Source: Auxenochlorella pyrenoidosa
Taxonomy: Eukaryota; Chlorophyta; Trebouxiophyceae; Chlorellales; Chlorellaceae
NCBI GenBank assembly: GCA_001430745.1
Contig: KQ482017.1
Span: forward strand, 183,749 to 247,748
Length of the DNA stretch: 64,000 bases
Reading direction: 5' to 3'
The position numbers were made by a program, and so were the translations under genes. The notes under the pieces are model-generated. The model had not been told where the DNA came from and made no database searches. It was given only the letters and a program-made list of their open reading frames with translations. Of this stretch, positions 45,169-55,593 are shown one piece after another (the first letter of the stretch is position 1; every line of letters begins with the position of its first letter).

Positions 45169-47648
45169 TCAGTGGCCCTTCTTCTTGGAAGCAAAGGCGT
45201 AATTGAACAGCGCCACTGCTGCCAGCAGGGACTGCAGCGCCACCTTGGCCACCACCAGCTTGCTCTTGGCCAGCACACCGGCCTGCAGGCATGGGAGAGG
45301 GGCGCTGAGCAGAGCGCAGGGGGTGCAGTAGCTGGCGCACTTCCAGCTGTCTATGAGGGGCATATCTTGCGGAAGAGTCAACTTGCCTGCAGCCATGCCA
45401 CCAGGGTGAGCGCGTGCGTGATGGCCAGAATGGCAACACCTGCAGGACACAGTGGACACGGGACATACGTCACCTATACACGCAGTTAGCCATGCATAAC
45501 CATGGCTTATCAGACCATTGCTGGGCTCACGCTTGGGGCCGGTCAGGCCTGCCTGCAAGCCAACAGTTGCTGGCCACGCTGCCACAGTGCACAGCAGGCG
45601 CCGCCGTTTTCCCCGAGTTTTTCAAGATAAAAGCACAGCCAGCACTGCTTGCCAATGTTCAGGGCCTTGAAGGTGGAGGCGCCGAGCCGCCCGCGGCTGG
45701 CTGCATCCTTGAGAGTGAACAGGACCAGGGCGGCGAGTGCGTAGCCCGCGGCATTGCTGCGCAGCAGCGTGTCTCCCAGAGCGCCCAGCGGCACCAGCAG
45801 CAGGCCGTCCTGCAGGGCAGGGTGATTCAATGGGAATGCCGAGTGGCCTGGGCAGGGCACAGCAGTGGGCACGCCGAGTGGCTTGGGCATCGTGACGCGC
45901 GCCAGTCTGATCGCCGCCTTGCAACCTGCGCAGGCTGTCCATCGGGCCCACCCATACCTCACCGCCTGCCTACAGCTAGGATGCCCAGCTGAGTGTGATC
46001 AATCATGCTCTGTCCCCTCTGCTGCAGCCCTTGATAGCAAGCAAAAAAATATCTAGCCCAAATACCTAGCCCACCTGCGCCAGTTTCATCTGGCCGTGCA
46101 GCAGGATGGCCAGCGCCGCTGCAATGGCCGTCTTGGCCGCCAGGCCGTACGCATACAGGGCATAGAGTGCAGTGTCCGGACCGTTGGCATAGCTGCATTG
46201 GGAAAGAGGGGGGGGGAGTCGAAGTACGACACATTAAGAGAGCGACCAAAGCCGCCTGCATGCCATCCGGGCAAGTCTCCTGCAGGCTGCCAGTCGCAGG
46301 CATGAGAGCTGTCCAGCCTGGCACCACTCCTTTGGCCGACACATTAAGAGAGCGACCAATGCCGCCATGGACAGCTGGGCACTTGCCTTGCCAGGTTGCC
46401 CAGCGATGACAGAAACTGCCGGGCAAGGAAGATGGGATTCAGGCCCTCCCCGCGCTCCGACGTCTCCTGGTAAGTCAGCGCCGCATGGGCCGAGGTGGCC
46501 GCCAGCAGGGCTGTCCAGGCCCTGCAGGCGAGGTGGAGGCGTGAAAAAAAGGGTGCAGCTGGGACCAAGGCTGCCTTGCCCACGTTCTGCATGTCCATCT
46601 GTGAACCATGCAGCCGTGCGAGGCGGGCTGGTGGGCAGGGCAGCAACCCCCCCGAGCAGCCCCGCCCGTCCGCACCCGAGAGCGTAGCGCAGCGGCGGCG
46701 CGGGCGACAGCCAGAGCGCCAGCGCCGTCGCCGCGCCCCACCACAGCAGGCCCAGGTTGAGTCGCTTGTAAGTGTCAGAGCGCAGCAGGTCCTTCTCGGA
46801 TGCCTCCTGCAGCGCGAGCTCAGTGAAAAGCGACTCAGACGGCAGTGCTTGGATGCCTCATGTCCTACAGTTGTGCACACCCTCGGCCCATGCAGACAGA
46901 TCAGGGGCGAGCAGCCTGCGCCCGGCTTGCCTTGAGGCAGTTTGCGCAGACAGCGGCCAGCAGCAGCGCAGACCCCAGCGTGCGCGCCAGCCCCGCCACC
47001 AGCAGCGAGGGGCAGGCGCCCCACAGGAACTGCACCGCCTGGCTGGGCGCCACCGCCAGGGCCAGCCCCGAGGCGCCCAGCAGACCGGTGATGGCCGCGT
47101 ACGCTAGCGCCCGCTCCGACTGGCGCTCCACCTCAAGTGGCTGTGGCAAGTGAGGCCATTCCGGGGGGGGGGGCTTTCCGTTAGTATTTGCAGCATGTGT
47201 TGGGCAGGGAGGACGCTCCGTTAGTATTTGCAGCATGCCTTGGACAGGGACGACGCGACTGCTTTGGGATTGGTGTCAACACCCCTTGATACAACACATA
47301 ACAACAGGCGCCCGTGCTGCTTTGTACAGCAGAAGCTGCGACCCCCCGGGCTCGCACCGGGTTGGTGGCGGCAAGCGGCTGTTCGGGCCGCGGCGCATCC
47401 TCCGAGGACCCCGCAGAGGCAGCAGCTGGAACGCGGCGGGGCACATGTAACCGCCTGCGCTGGGAGGCCGCACACGCGTGCCGCCAGGGCGCCGCTGGCG
47501 CCGACGGCACCGCCGCCGATGTCCGTGTTGCAGACAGGACTGCAGGGGATCGGCACGCGTGGTGTGATCGCTGGTGTGCGAGATCAAAAAGAGCTCATTA
47601 AAGCTGCACTTTTTGTCAAGAGAGGCCAGACCCACCTGCTGCTTGCAT
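45169..47648 (-). CDS. Multi-spanning membrane protein of unknown function
   Basis: Predicted 370 residues from nine exons (47648-47636, 47539-47358, 47140-46931, 46806-46676, 46521-46387, 46192-46075, 45809-45653, 45439-45387, 45282-45169), every phase matching. The first ~70 residues (MQAAVLSATRTSAAVPSAP..., RRRLHVPRRV) resemble a plastid transit peptide. About eight hydrophobic stretches follow, e.g. AITGLLGASGLALAVA, GSALLLAAVCANCL, LGLLWWGAATALALWL, LAAKTAIAAALAILL, AAGYALAALVLFTL, AILAITHALTLVAWLQ and VALQSLLAAVALFNYAF. Between the fourth and fifth lies QETSERGEGLNPIFLARQFL. The C-terminus is KKKGH, which would fit a KKXX ER-retrieval signal and conflicts with plastid targeting. Four of its eight introns start with GC. 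No family recognised. Confidence 0.6.
46227..46365. repeat. Direct repeat pair in intron 5 of the membrane protein gene
   Basis: CGACACATTAAGAGAGCGAC followed by CAA(A/T)GCCGCC occurs at 46227 and again at 46336, 109 bp apart. A G9-10 run precedes the first copy. Confidence 0.8.
47179..47240. repeat. Tandem ~40-bp repeat in intron 2 of the membrane protein gene
   Basis: CCGTTAGTATTTGCAGCATG occurs twice, about 40 bp apart, with partly conserved sequence between the copies. A G-run precedes it. Confidence 0.8.
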
Positions 47649-47873
47649 CGTCTGCGAGGCTGTCGAGCTTTGGGTCGGTCTGATGGATTTCTCAGGTGAT
47701 CGAGGTGGTGGCAAGCGCGGTGGACGCATAAATGACACGATTCTTTTTCAGCAGCTGTGCCGTGGCGCCAGCGAGGCACGCAGGCCAATTGCGGTATCTG
47801 CTGGGGAAAAAGAATGCAACTGGCAGAACTTCTAATCGATCGACCCAGACCCAGTGCAAAGAAGGCGCTCAGA
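47649..47873. promoter_or_regulatory. Divergent region membrane protein / PSMD9
   Basis: 225 bp between two divergent start codons (47648 minus, 47874 plus); a shared bidirectional promoter is inferred. No TATA box seen. Confidence 0.45.
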
Positions 47874-48861
47874 ATGTCATCTGCAGACGAAATCAAGGCT
47901 CAGCTGCGTCGTTTGCAGCAGCAGCGAAGCGGCCTGGAGGCGGAGATCGCACAGCGCAGCGCCCGCCTGGAGGCGGCGGGGGTGGGAATGCAGGCGCCGT
48001 TGGTCGACGACGAGGTGCGGAGGGCCGCCCGGTGCTCTGTCGCAGCGCTGCGAGGACTACGCTTGCAGCTGTGTTGCCTCTGGTTTTCTTGGCGTGAACT
48101 TCCAGCACTTTGCATGCAGGCCACAGAGGGCAGGGCCTCTCTCCCCCCCTCCCCTGTGCGCAGGGCTTCCCGCGGGCGGACGTCGACGTGGCAGCCATCC
48201 GTGCCGACCGGCATGCAGTCATCAGTGAGCCGCCCGGGCTGCATGGCAGGAGGAACGGACTATGGCTGTGCCTGCCAGTGTCGACCCGCAGGCGGGGCCT
48301 CCAGCAGGCTGGCTCGCCTCACGAGACGGCAGCTCCTTTACCCCTGATGTCCATGCAGCTCTGACAAACGACCACAAAGCACTGAGCCGGCAGATGGAGC
48401 ACCTGCTGCATGCGCTGCATGCACAGTCCAGGGCCGGCCAAACCGGCAGCGGCGCAGCAGGGGCGGCAGGCTCGGCGACAGCAGCTCACGCTGCAGCAGC
48501 AGAGGGCGCTGCGGCTCCGCCCGCGCCGCAGGCTAACAGCGGCAGTGGGCAGCAGGCTGCGGCGGCACTGCCGCCGGCGGCAGCTGCCGCCGTGGGATTG
48601 GGGCCCTTTGCTGTCATTGATGAGCTGGCCGAAGGCTCGCCTGCAGCAGCCGCGGGCCTCCAGTTGCATGACCAGCTCTGCAGCTTTGGCGGCGTGACGC
48701 GGCAAACCCCCGGCACACTGCAGGCGGTGGCCTCGCTGCTGCATGAGGGGCAGGCTGTTGAGGCTGTGGTGCTCAGGCATGGCGCCCCCCTGGTGCTGAG
48801 CCTGACCCCACAGAAGTGGGCTGGGCGCGGCCTTCTGGGCTGCCACCTGCGCCCATGCTGA
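47874..48861 (+). CDS. PSMD9: 26S proteasome assembly chaperone PSMD9/Nas2 (p27)
   Basis: PDZ-containing chaperone that guides assembly of the Rpt ring of the 19S particle. Three exons (47874-48014, 48164-48224, 48359-48861) give 234 residues. The N-terminal coiled coil (ADEIKAQLRRLQQQRSGLEA) leads into the family block GFPRADVDVAAIRADRHAV, then LTNDHKALSRQMEHLLHALH. After an Ala/Gln-rich linker comes the PDZ domain (LGPFAVIDELAEGSPAAAAG, LHDQLCSFGGV, QAVEAVVLRHG). The conserved end is PQKWAGRGLLGCHLRP. Length is close to the usual ~220 residues, with the excess in the linker. Confidence 0.93.
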
Positions 48862-49468
48862 TCCCCCTGGCTGCTGACCTCCCCGATGATGCTTCCTGCT
48901 CGGAGGCCTTCACGCGACGACTGTTCGCTCGAATGCATACAAATGCAACGAATTGTCCTCCACCGAGCAGCACAAGCTTGCGCCAACTCCGCAGACGCGG
49001 TGCAGCAGGGACTTGGAGTGGTAGCCTGGACAGGGACATTTCATGCATCCATGGACGTGGCTGCTGGGGGCGAGCGCACTCCAGTCCTTGCCAAGGATGC
49101 ATGGAGCCAAGCCGGCCACTGACAGCCCCACATACTACTGTTCTCAGAATGCATGCTTGCCAGTCTGGGCCCTGCTGCAGGGCCGAGTCATTAGCATGGC
49201 GTTCCATGCAACTTCCACGCCGCCTCTGCGTGAACCTGCGCTGCCAACCTGGCAAGGGCTGTGCCCTCCCAGCTAGCGTCTCTTCTCCTCTGCCACCTCC
49301 GATTCTGTTCTCGCTATCTCTCCTCTTGAAGCCCCCGTGAAGCTCCATCAGCCGATCAGTCGTGCGGCGCGGTGCGTCCCAGCTACCGCATCTGCTAGAG
49401 TTTCGAGTATGCGAGGACGCTGGGTCTGATTGAGGAGCAGCGTGGACCGCCTCCTTTCGGCTGCAGCT
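48862..49468. other. Intergenic region PSMD9 / RS-PP2C
   Basis: 600 bp between genes on the same strand; no exon with family similarity was recognised. Confidence 0.4.
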
Positions 49469-52400
49469 ATGGGCTCCACCGAAAGGCACTATCGCAGGCC
49501 TGGGTCTGCAGAGGAGGATGAGCCGGAACCTGCTTTGGGCAGCCCGAACGCCGCCAGCACTGCTGCCACTGCTGTCAACGGCCGCGGAGGGCAGGCGGCG
49601 CCACCAGCACCCTCGCAGCAGCAGGACAACGGGCTGCACACCCGGCACTCTGATTTAGCCCGACGGTGCGCTGCACAAGGATGGGTGGGATATCATGCAT
49701 GTTCCAGCACACATGTCCATCTCTGCGCATGCTGGCGTGAGGTCTGTGCGCTTAGTGCGCCCTGCCCTCGGCTCCCATAGCCCGCATTCCCTCGAGAGCT
49801 GATTGCATTCTTCCTCTGTTGGTTGTTCTTTGATGCAGTTACGATGGCGTGCCAGCAGCCGATCGAAGGCGGAGCAGCCGCAGTCGCAGTCGTGAGCGGA
49901 GCAGCCGCAGCCGCAGCCGGGAGCGGCAGCACCTGCGGCAGCACCACCATCGCAGCAAGGGCAGCAGCCGCAGCTGTAGCCGCAGCCGCAGCCGCAGCAG
50001 GGATCTGAGCCACAGCCGTTCGCCGCCCGACGGTCGCCATCTTCGCAGCAGGAGCCGTAGCCTGTCATCAGATGAGGAGCGGCGGCGGCGGCACGGCTCG
50101 CACGCTGAGCGTGAGCAGCGGCGGCGCGAGCACAGCCGTGATCGCAGCCGTTCCAGAAGCAGGGAGCGGCACCGTGGCGATCACGGCCACCACAGCGGGC
50201 GGCGGCACGAGGAGCACAACCACCGAGAGAGGGGGGAGCATGGAGCCGAGCCAAAGCAGCACCACCACCACCACAGCCACCACCGCAAGCGCAGCAGGAG
50301 CCCAGCAGGGGGCAGGGAGCAGCCGGTGCCGCAGCAGCCGCTGCACCGGCAGGCCTCTGCGCCAGAGGAGCAGCGGGAGCATGAGGGGGCGCTGCTGCGC
50401 CGCCACAGCAGCGGCACCGGCGCATCCTCCCTAGTCAAGCTCAGCCTGCGCCACAGCATGCCATCGCCGGCCACCGCAGCAGCAGCAGAGGCTCTCATGC
50501 CCCCGCCGCCTGCGGGAGCGCCGGGCCCCGCCCCTGGGCCCTTGGAAGGGCCCTCGCCCGCCGGGCCCGCCGGCCTCCGAAAGGTGCACACTCCCTCAGC
50601 AGCCGCGCTGGCAGCTGCCCAGGGAGTAGACCTTGCCGACGTGGCGATGGTGCAGCCCTCCCCCATGGCGGCAGAGGCCACCGTGGCAGCGCTGTCTGCG
50701 CTCATGCAGCAGCCCGCGCGGCAGCCCTCGCTCCATGGCCGTCCCCGCAGCGCCAGCAGCGGCCTGCCAGGCAGTGCCACCGCGGTGGCGGCGGGCAAGC
50801 AGCTGTTGAGCTTTGGGGACGAGCTGGAGGATGGTGAGAGGAGAGGCAGGCCGAGGCTTGCGTAGCGCTGCAAGCACAGCGGCACTCTATTATGCCCAGC
50901 TGCTGCATCCTTGAGCATTCTTCATCAGACCTGCCGTGCCGCACGTCCGCCCCCAGCCTCTGTGCTGAATTCACTGCTCCTTGCTGGTGCAGACGAGTTG
51001 GAAGGGGGCGGGCCTCGCTTTGGCGGCCTGGCTGCCGCAACATCCAAGCGGTTCAAGCACGAGAAGACGCTAGTGATGCTCAATCCGCTGCTCTCAGGTG
51101 GATCTGCAAACGCCTTTTCTGTTTTTGTGAACATGCGGCGCTGTGCACTGCCGCTGCGATCGCATGCCCGGCTTCTCGACCGGGCATGCAGGGTGCGCAG
51201 GGCACGGCGGTAGCGACGGCAGCGCAGCTCGACAGGCCGGTTATCTGCCCCGCCCTGCCCTGCGCCATGCCTCCTGCCCGCGGCAGGGGACCTGCACACG
51301 CTGCCCTCATTCCCGGATGAGGAGGAGCTGCCCGTGTCGCCTGCTGCACCCCTGGACAAGCGGCTGGGGCAGGTGCTCTGGGGCTCCGCGCAGGTGAGAC
51401 CTGCTTGTGTGCACACATGTATGTATGCGCGCCTGCCGCCGAGGCCCGGCTGAGTTGTTGTGGCCCTCTGCTTGCTGCCAGCACATAGCACTGTGCCCCG
51501 CTTCTCATTCATTTCAAAAACCGAGCCGGGCTGCAGTCACACTTGTGGCCGGCAGGCTGGGCTGGACAAATGCCTCTGCCGACTGGCCATGCGGTCCTTC
51601 TTCCTGCAGGCCAAGGGCATGCGGCCATACATGGAGGATCGGCACACCATTGTCAGCTCCTTCCAGCCCCGCACGTCCACGGGGCAGGCGGTGCAGGTGC
51701 GCTCCTTAGGGTGCACAGGGAAGAGGGCAGCGCCCTGCCGCAACTTTCAAGAGCTCAAAAAAGTTGAACTAGCTGCTGTAGCACTTGATCGCAGTGCCAT
51801 AATCCTTGTACCTTGCTTTGCAGGATGGGGTGTACCGAGCGTATGCAGCCGTGTTTGACGGGCACAACGGCGCCTCTGCGGCCGAGCACGTGGCCGACCG
51901 GCTGCATCATGTGCTGGCGGCGGAGCACGCGATGCGCACCTGCACAGGTGCGCTGACATGCGCCGCTGCCGCGCGCAGGCGAAGTGGTGCGCCCCTGTGG
52001 CTGGGCTTTTCTGGCGGCAGCAAGCTCGCTGTGTGGCGGGTGTTGCTTGCTGTCGGTGTCGGTGCGTCTGTGTTTGCGCTGCACCACTGCCCTGATTTTT
52101 TATGGCAGGCTTTGTCGATCGTGCACTCATTCATTCTCCATCTGAGGCTCTGCTGAGTTGCTCGCCATGGTTGCCCACCGCGCCGCGCGCCCCGCAGGCG
52201 AGGGCCCGCCCGCCACGGCGCTGCAGGAGGAGGAGCGGCTGGCCGCCGCCATGGTGCACTCCTTTGAGGCGGTGGACCGCGAGATCATGACGCGCTGCCG
52301 GCTGGAGGGCACCAAGGGGGGGGCCACGGGGCTGGTGGTGCTGCGGATAGGTGAGAACTGCTTGGGGAGCCAGGCAGCTGGAGGGCACCAAGGGCGGGGT

Positions 52401-54200
52401 CACCGGGCTGGTGGTGCTGCGGATAGGTGCGAGGCGGTTGGGAGCCAGGCAGTACAGTATTTGTATGTGTGTGTCTGCACCCTAATCCTATGGATTGGCC
52501 TGTGTGGATTAATGGGTCTGTGTTCCTGTCCGGAGCTGCCCGCGCGCTCTTCGTGGCGTCGTTTTCATCCACAGATTCTACACGCAAGCAGCAAGCACTG
52601 TGGCACACGTCGCAGCGCGCACCGCCAGCGCTGCTTCCGACGCAGCACTGCTTGCCCCTTGGCCCTGCTGCAGGCAACCAGCTGTACGCTGCGCACTGCG
52701 GGGACACGCGCGCGGTGATGTCGCGCAATGGCGAGGCGCTGCGGCTCACGGAGGATCACAAGCCCAACCTGCCGCGCGAGCGCAAGCGTGTGGAGGTGCG
52801 CGCGTGGAGGCAGTGGGGGCAGTTGGGGTAAAGGCATACAGGTTGATGTCGAGGCGATCATGGCCAAGGTTGTGTCCAAAATCAAAATGTACATATCAAA
52901 ACATGCCTCCATTGCATGCATCCTTGTTTCCAGCAGAAACACAGCAAGCAGCGTTCAGGCAGTCATGCAGTACAGCTCATGATGCTCGCGCCTGCTGAGG
53001 CCCGCGCTCCGCTCCTGGGTTCCTTGCCCTGTTGGTTGCAGGCGCTGGGAGGTCGGGTCGACTTTGCGCGGTGCTGGCGCGTGATTGTGGAGCCTGGAGG
53101 CGGGCGGCCCGCCAGCGGCCTGGCAGTCTCGCGGTGCGTACCCAAGGCGCCGGTTCCTGTACAATTTAATGCTATCAGGCACGCCAGCGCGCACGCTTGA
53201 CACGAACCTACAAACACCACGTCAGTCGATGCTGCCATGGTCCACACGCGCTGCTTGCTTGCGCGCCCCTGCCCCTGGGCGCAGCTCCCTTGGTAGCTGG
53301 CCAGGGACAGCCCGCAAGGGCTGCCCATCCCTGGCCAGTTTCCTCAACCCACGCCCACGGGCGTACTCTTTCTTTCTTTCTTTCAGGTCCTTTGGCGACC
53401 CCGACTTCAAGGAGCCGCTGCACCTGGTGACGGCCACCCCCGACGTCATCCGCGAGCGCCTGCTGCCGGGCGACGAGTTTGTCATCCTGGCATCCGACGG
53501 CCTGGTGAGCGCGCGGCCTTGCCCTGCCGCGCTTTTGGCTTCTGCCTTTGATCTTTTGTCCTGTTCTTCTGATTGAGCATCCGACGGCCTGGTGAGCGCG
53601 CGGCCTGCCTTGCCGCCCTTTCGGCCTCTGCTTTTTATATCCGGCTTGGTGAGCGCGTGGCCTGCTGCCCTTTTGTCTTCTGCCTTTTATCTGCCCCTGT
53701 CCTGTTCTTCTGATTGAGTTTGATTGACACATGGCTGCGCTTGCTGCGCTGCTCCCTGGAGCCTTCTTTACGGGCGGTCGCATCGTTCCTGTGTCCTCAG
53801 AGTGGCGCGCTTGATGTGTACCGGCCAGCGAGTCTGTGTCGCAAGTTCCGCTGTGTTTAGACAGATTTTAAACCAAATAAACCAAACAAGCATACTAGTC
53901 AACACAAGCACTGCTGTCCTTTCTGCCCTGCAGTGGGACGTGATGTCTGACAGCGACGCGTGTGCGGTTGTGCGGCGCCACCTGCAGCAGGCAGGCGCCC
54001 CCCGGCAGATCACGCCGCCGCAGCTGTTGCCCGGCGCCGCCGCCTTTGGCGCCTCTTCATTCGCAGAGCAGATGCGGCGGCCGGTGGTGCTCACGCCTGC
54101 GCTGGCCACGGCAGCGGCTGAGCGGCTCGTTCAGGAGAGCCTGGACAGGGGGACCATGGACAACGTCACAGCCATTGTGGGCCTGCTGCAGTGGGACTGA
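49469..54200 (+). CDS. PP2C-type protein phosphatase with N-terminal RS-rich region
   Basis: Predicted 788 residues from 11 exons (49469-49665, 49839-50833, 50993-51097, 51287-51393, 51610-51696, 51824-51947, 52198-52350, 52674-52795, 53042-53133, 53387-53504, 53934-54200). Residues ~70-215 are Arg/Ser-dipeptide and His-rich (RSSRSRSRERSSRSRSRE, SRSRSRSRDLSHSRS), like SR splicing factors. About 215-470 is a Pro/Ala-rich linker with SFGDELEDDELEGG. From ~470 comes a PPM/PP2C domain: AKGMRPYMEDRHTIV, AAVFDGHNG (canonical DGHGG has G where this has N), GGATGLVVLRIGNQLYAAHC, GDTRAVMSRNG, LTEDHKPNL, LAVSRSFGDPDF, ILASDGLWDVMSD and GTMDNVTAIV. All metal-binding Asp positions are kept. The RS tail suggests action in nuclear speckles, perhaps on SR proteins. 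Confidence 0.88.
52302..52453 (+). repeat. 76-bp tandem duplication of exon 7 end and its donor site
   Basis: CTGGAGGGCACCAAGGG through GGATAG|GTGAGAACTG...CCAGGCAG is repeated immediately (second donor GGATAG|GTGCGA at 52427). The duplicated block carries 49 nt of coding sequence and a complete 5' splice site. Confidence 0.9.
53490..53665 (+). repeat. 87-bp tandem duplication of exon 10 end and donor, with a third partial copy
   Basis: GCATCCGACGGCCTG|GTGAGC at 53490 recurs at 53577, followed by similar intron sequence ending TGTTCTTCTGATTGA. A shorter third copy begins GGCTTG|GTGAGC near 53643. Each copy contains a possible 5' splice site. Confidence 0.88.
53831..53891 (+). repeat. Dispersed intronic repeat, copy in PP2C intron 10
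   Basis: AGTCTGTGTCGCAAGTTCCG ... TTTAGACAGATTTTAAACC then CAAATAAACCAAACAAGC; same order of blocks as the 14411 copy. Confidence 0.75.
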
Positions 54201-54286
54201 CCTGAAATGCGGCGGGCGGCCTGCCATGGCCCAGCCTAACTCATGTTGCACTACCTCAACACACCTGCTGTGTCACATCTGCTTGT

Positions 54287-54291
54287 TGTAA
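54287..54291 (+). terminator. TGTAA poly(A) signal of the PP2C gene
   Basis: TGTAA 86 nt after the stop, in the short convergent gap before the minus-strand gene ending at 54454. Confidence 0.5.
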
Positions 54292-54453
54292 CCTCATTAC
54301 GAGCGTGAAGGGTCGATAAACAGAGGCACATGTGAGCAGCCTGGTCGTGCATCAATACTTGTGAGCCAGTGATTGAACAACACTGACAAACTAGCAACCA
54401 AAGATGCATCAAAAACCAGAAACTTGTCCTCTGCAACATGGCTGCATGCATGT

Positions 54454-55593
54454 TCACAGCTTAGTGTAGCCCTTGCTGCTGATGAATGCAGCATGCTGGT
54501 CCTCTTCATCCCCAGCTGCGTCTTGGGCATCGCCACTGGCACTCGGCATGCATGCTGCCAGCACCAGCAGCAGCGCGCCAACCCCAATGCACACCAGTGC
54601 CAGGCCTGCAAGGGCGGGGACAAACAGGACGAGCAGGCTATGAGCCATCTGCCCACCATGCTAGCCCGGCATAGTGTTTTTGCCGGCCTCTTAGCAGCCC
54701 TCTTTTTCCGTAATTGCTGGGTCTTGCACACTCACCGCTCACTGACAGGAAAAGCTCGGTCTGCACCACCTCTTGTACGGCGCCAGCGGTGCCCGGCAGG
54801 CGCACCATTCTGCGGCTCTTCGCCCAGCCAGTGCGGATGTCAAATGCTCCGCGCTCGGTGCTGTTGAACGGGCTGAAGCGCAGCACACCGGGTGAAGGGT
54901 AGCTGTCATGACGCGTCAGCTTCCAGCGATGCATGCTTGACACTGCACCCAAGCGTCGCTGCTGCCATGCCGTCAGCTCTTGTGCTTGCAAGCGAGGCTG
55001 CAGTGCAGCGGGCATGGTTGCGACACATGGATCCGCCTTGACTCTTCCTGCACACCTGCTCGACAGGGCAATGGTCGACTCGTTCCTGCTGAAGCCGATG
55101 GCAAAGGTCCAGCCAGGGATGGCCTGTGCCCCTGCACCTGCAGGCGCCGCGCTGTGTGCCTGACGGCTCGCAGCAGCAACCGCAGCCGCCGCCGCAGCGG
55201 CCTCCACCTGGCGAATGTCCTGAGCAAGAGCAGAGGCCATAGAGGCTGACGCGCGCTGTGCGGCACGCTGCAGCACGCGGTCGTTCTCTTTTCCGGGGCC
55301 TCGTGTGGAGAGGGTCTGCTCAATCTGCACCAGCGGAGGGGTTGGAGGTAGGTTGACAGGTGACAAAGCTGTGTGGCCTGTCCTCGCAGCTTGTGCAGGT
55401 TCTCGCAGCTGATGTCGCGTAACAATCAAGGGGAATGGCACAGCCCGCCTACCTCCCAATGCCAGTTCAGGGGAGCAGGGGCCTCCAGATCGGATGGAGC
55501 AGCGGCAGAGGCTGCCCCAAGAGCGCGCGCCGATGCCGCCGCTACTGCCAACAACATCAGCAAACCGACCGCCAAGGTTTTGCTCTGCCGCAT
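54454..55593 (-). CDS. Type I membrane protein of unknown function
   Basis: Predicted 293 residues, three exons (55593-55453, 55324-54736, 54605-54454), phases matching. The N-terminus MRQSKTLAVGLLMLLAVAAA is a clear signal peptide. A luminal part follows with a helix (RAAQRASASMASALAQDI), an Ala run, then a mixed domain (GWTFAIGFSRNESTIAL, WKLTRHDSYPSPGVLRFSP, FNSTERGAFDIRTGWAKSRR, VQTELFLSVSG) with two N-glycosylation sequons. Near the end is one transmembrane helix (LALVCIGVGALLLVLAACM) and an acidic cytosolic tail ending KGYTKL. I do not recognise the luminal domain. Topology is inferred from hydrophobicity only. Confidence 0.65.
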
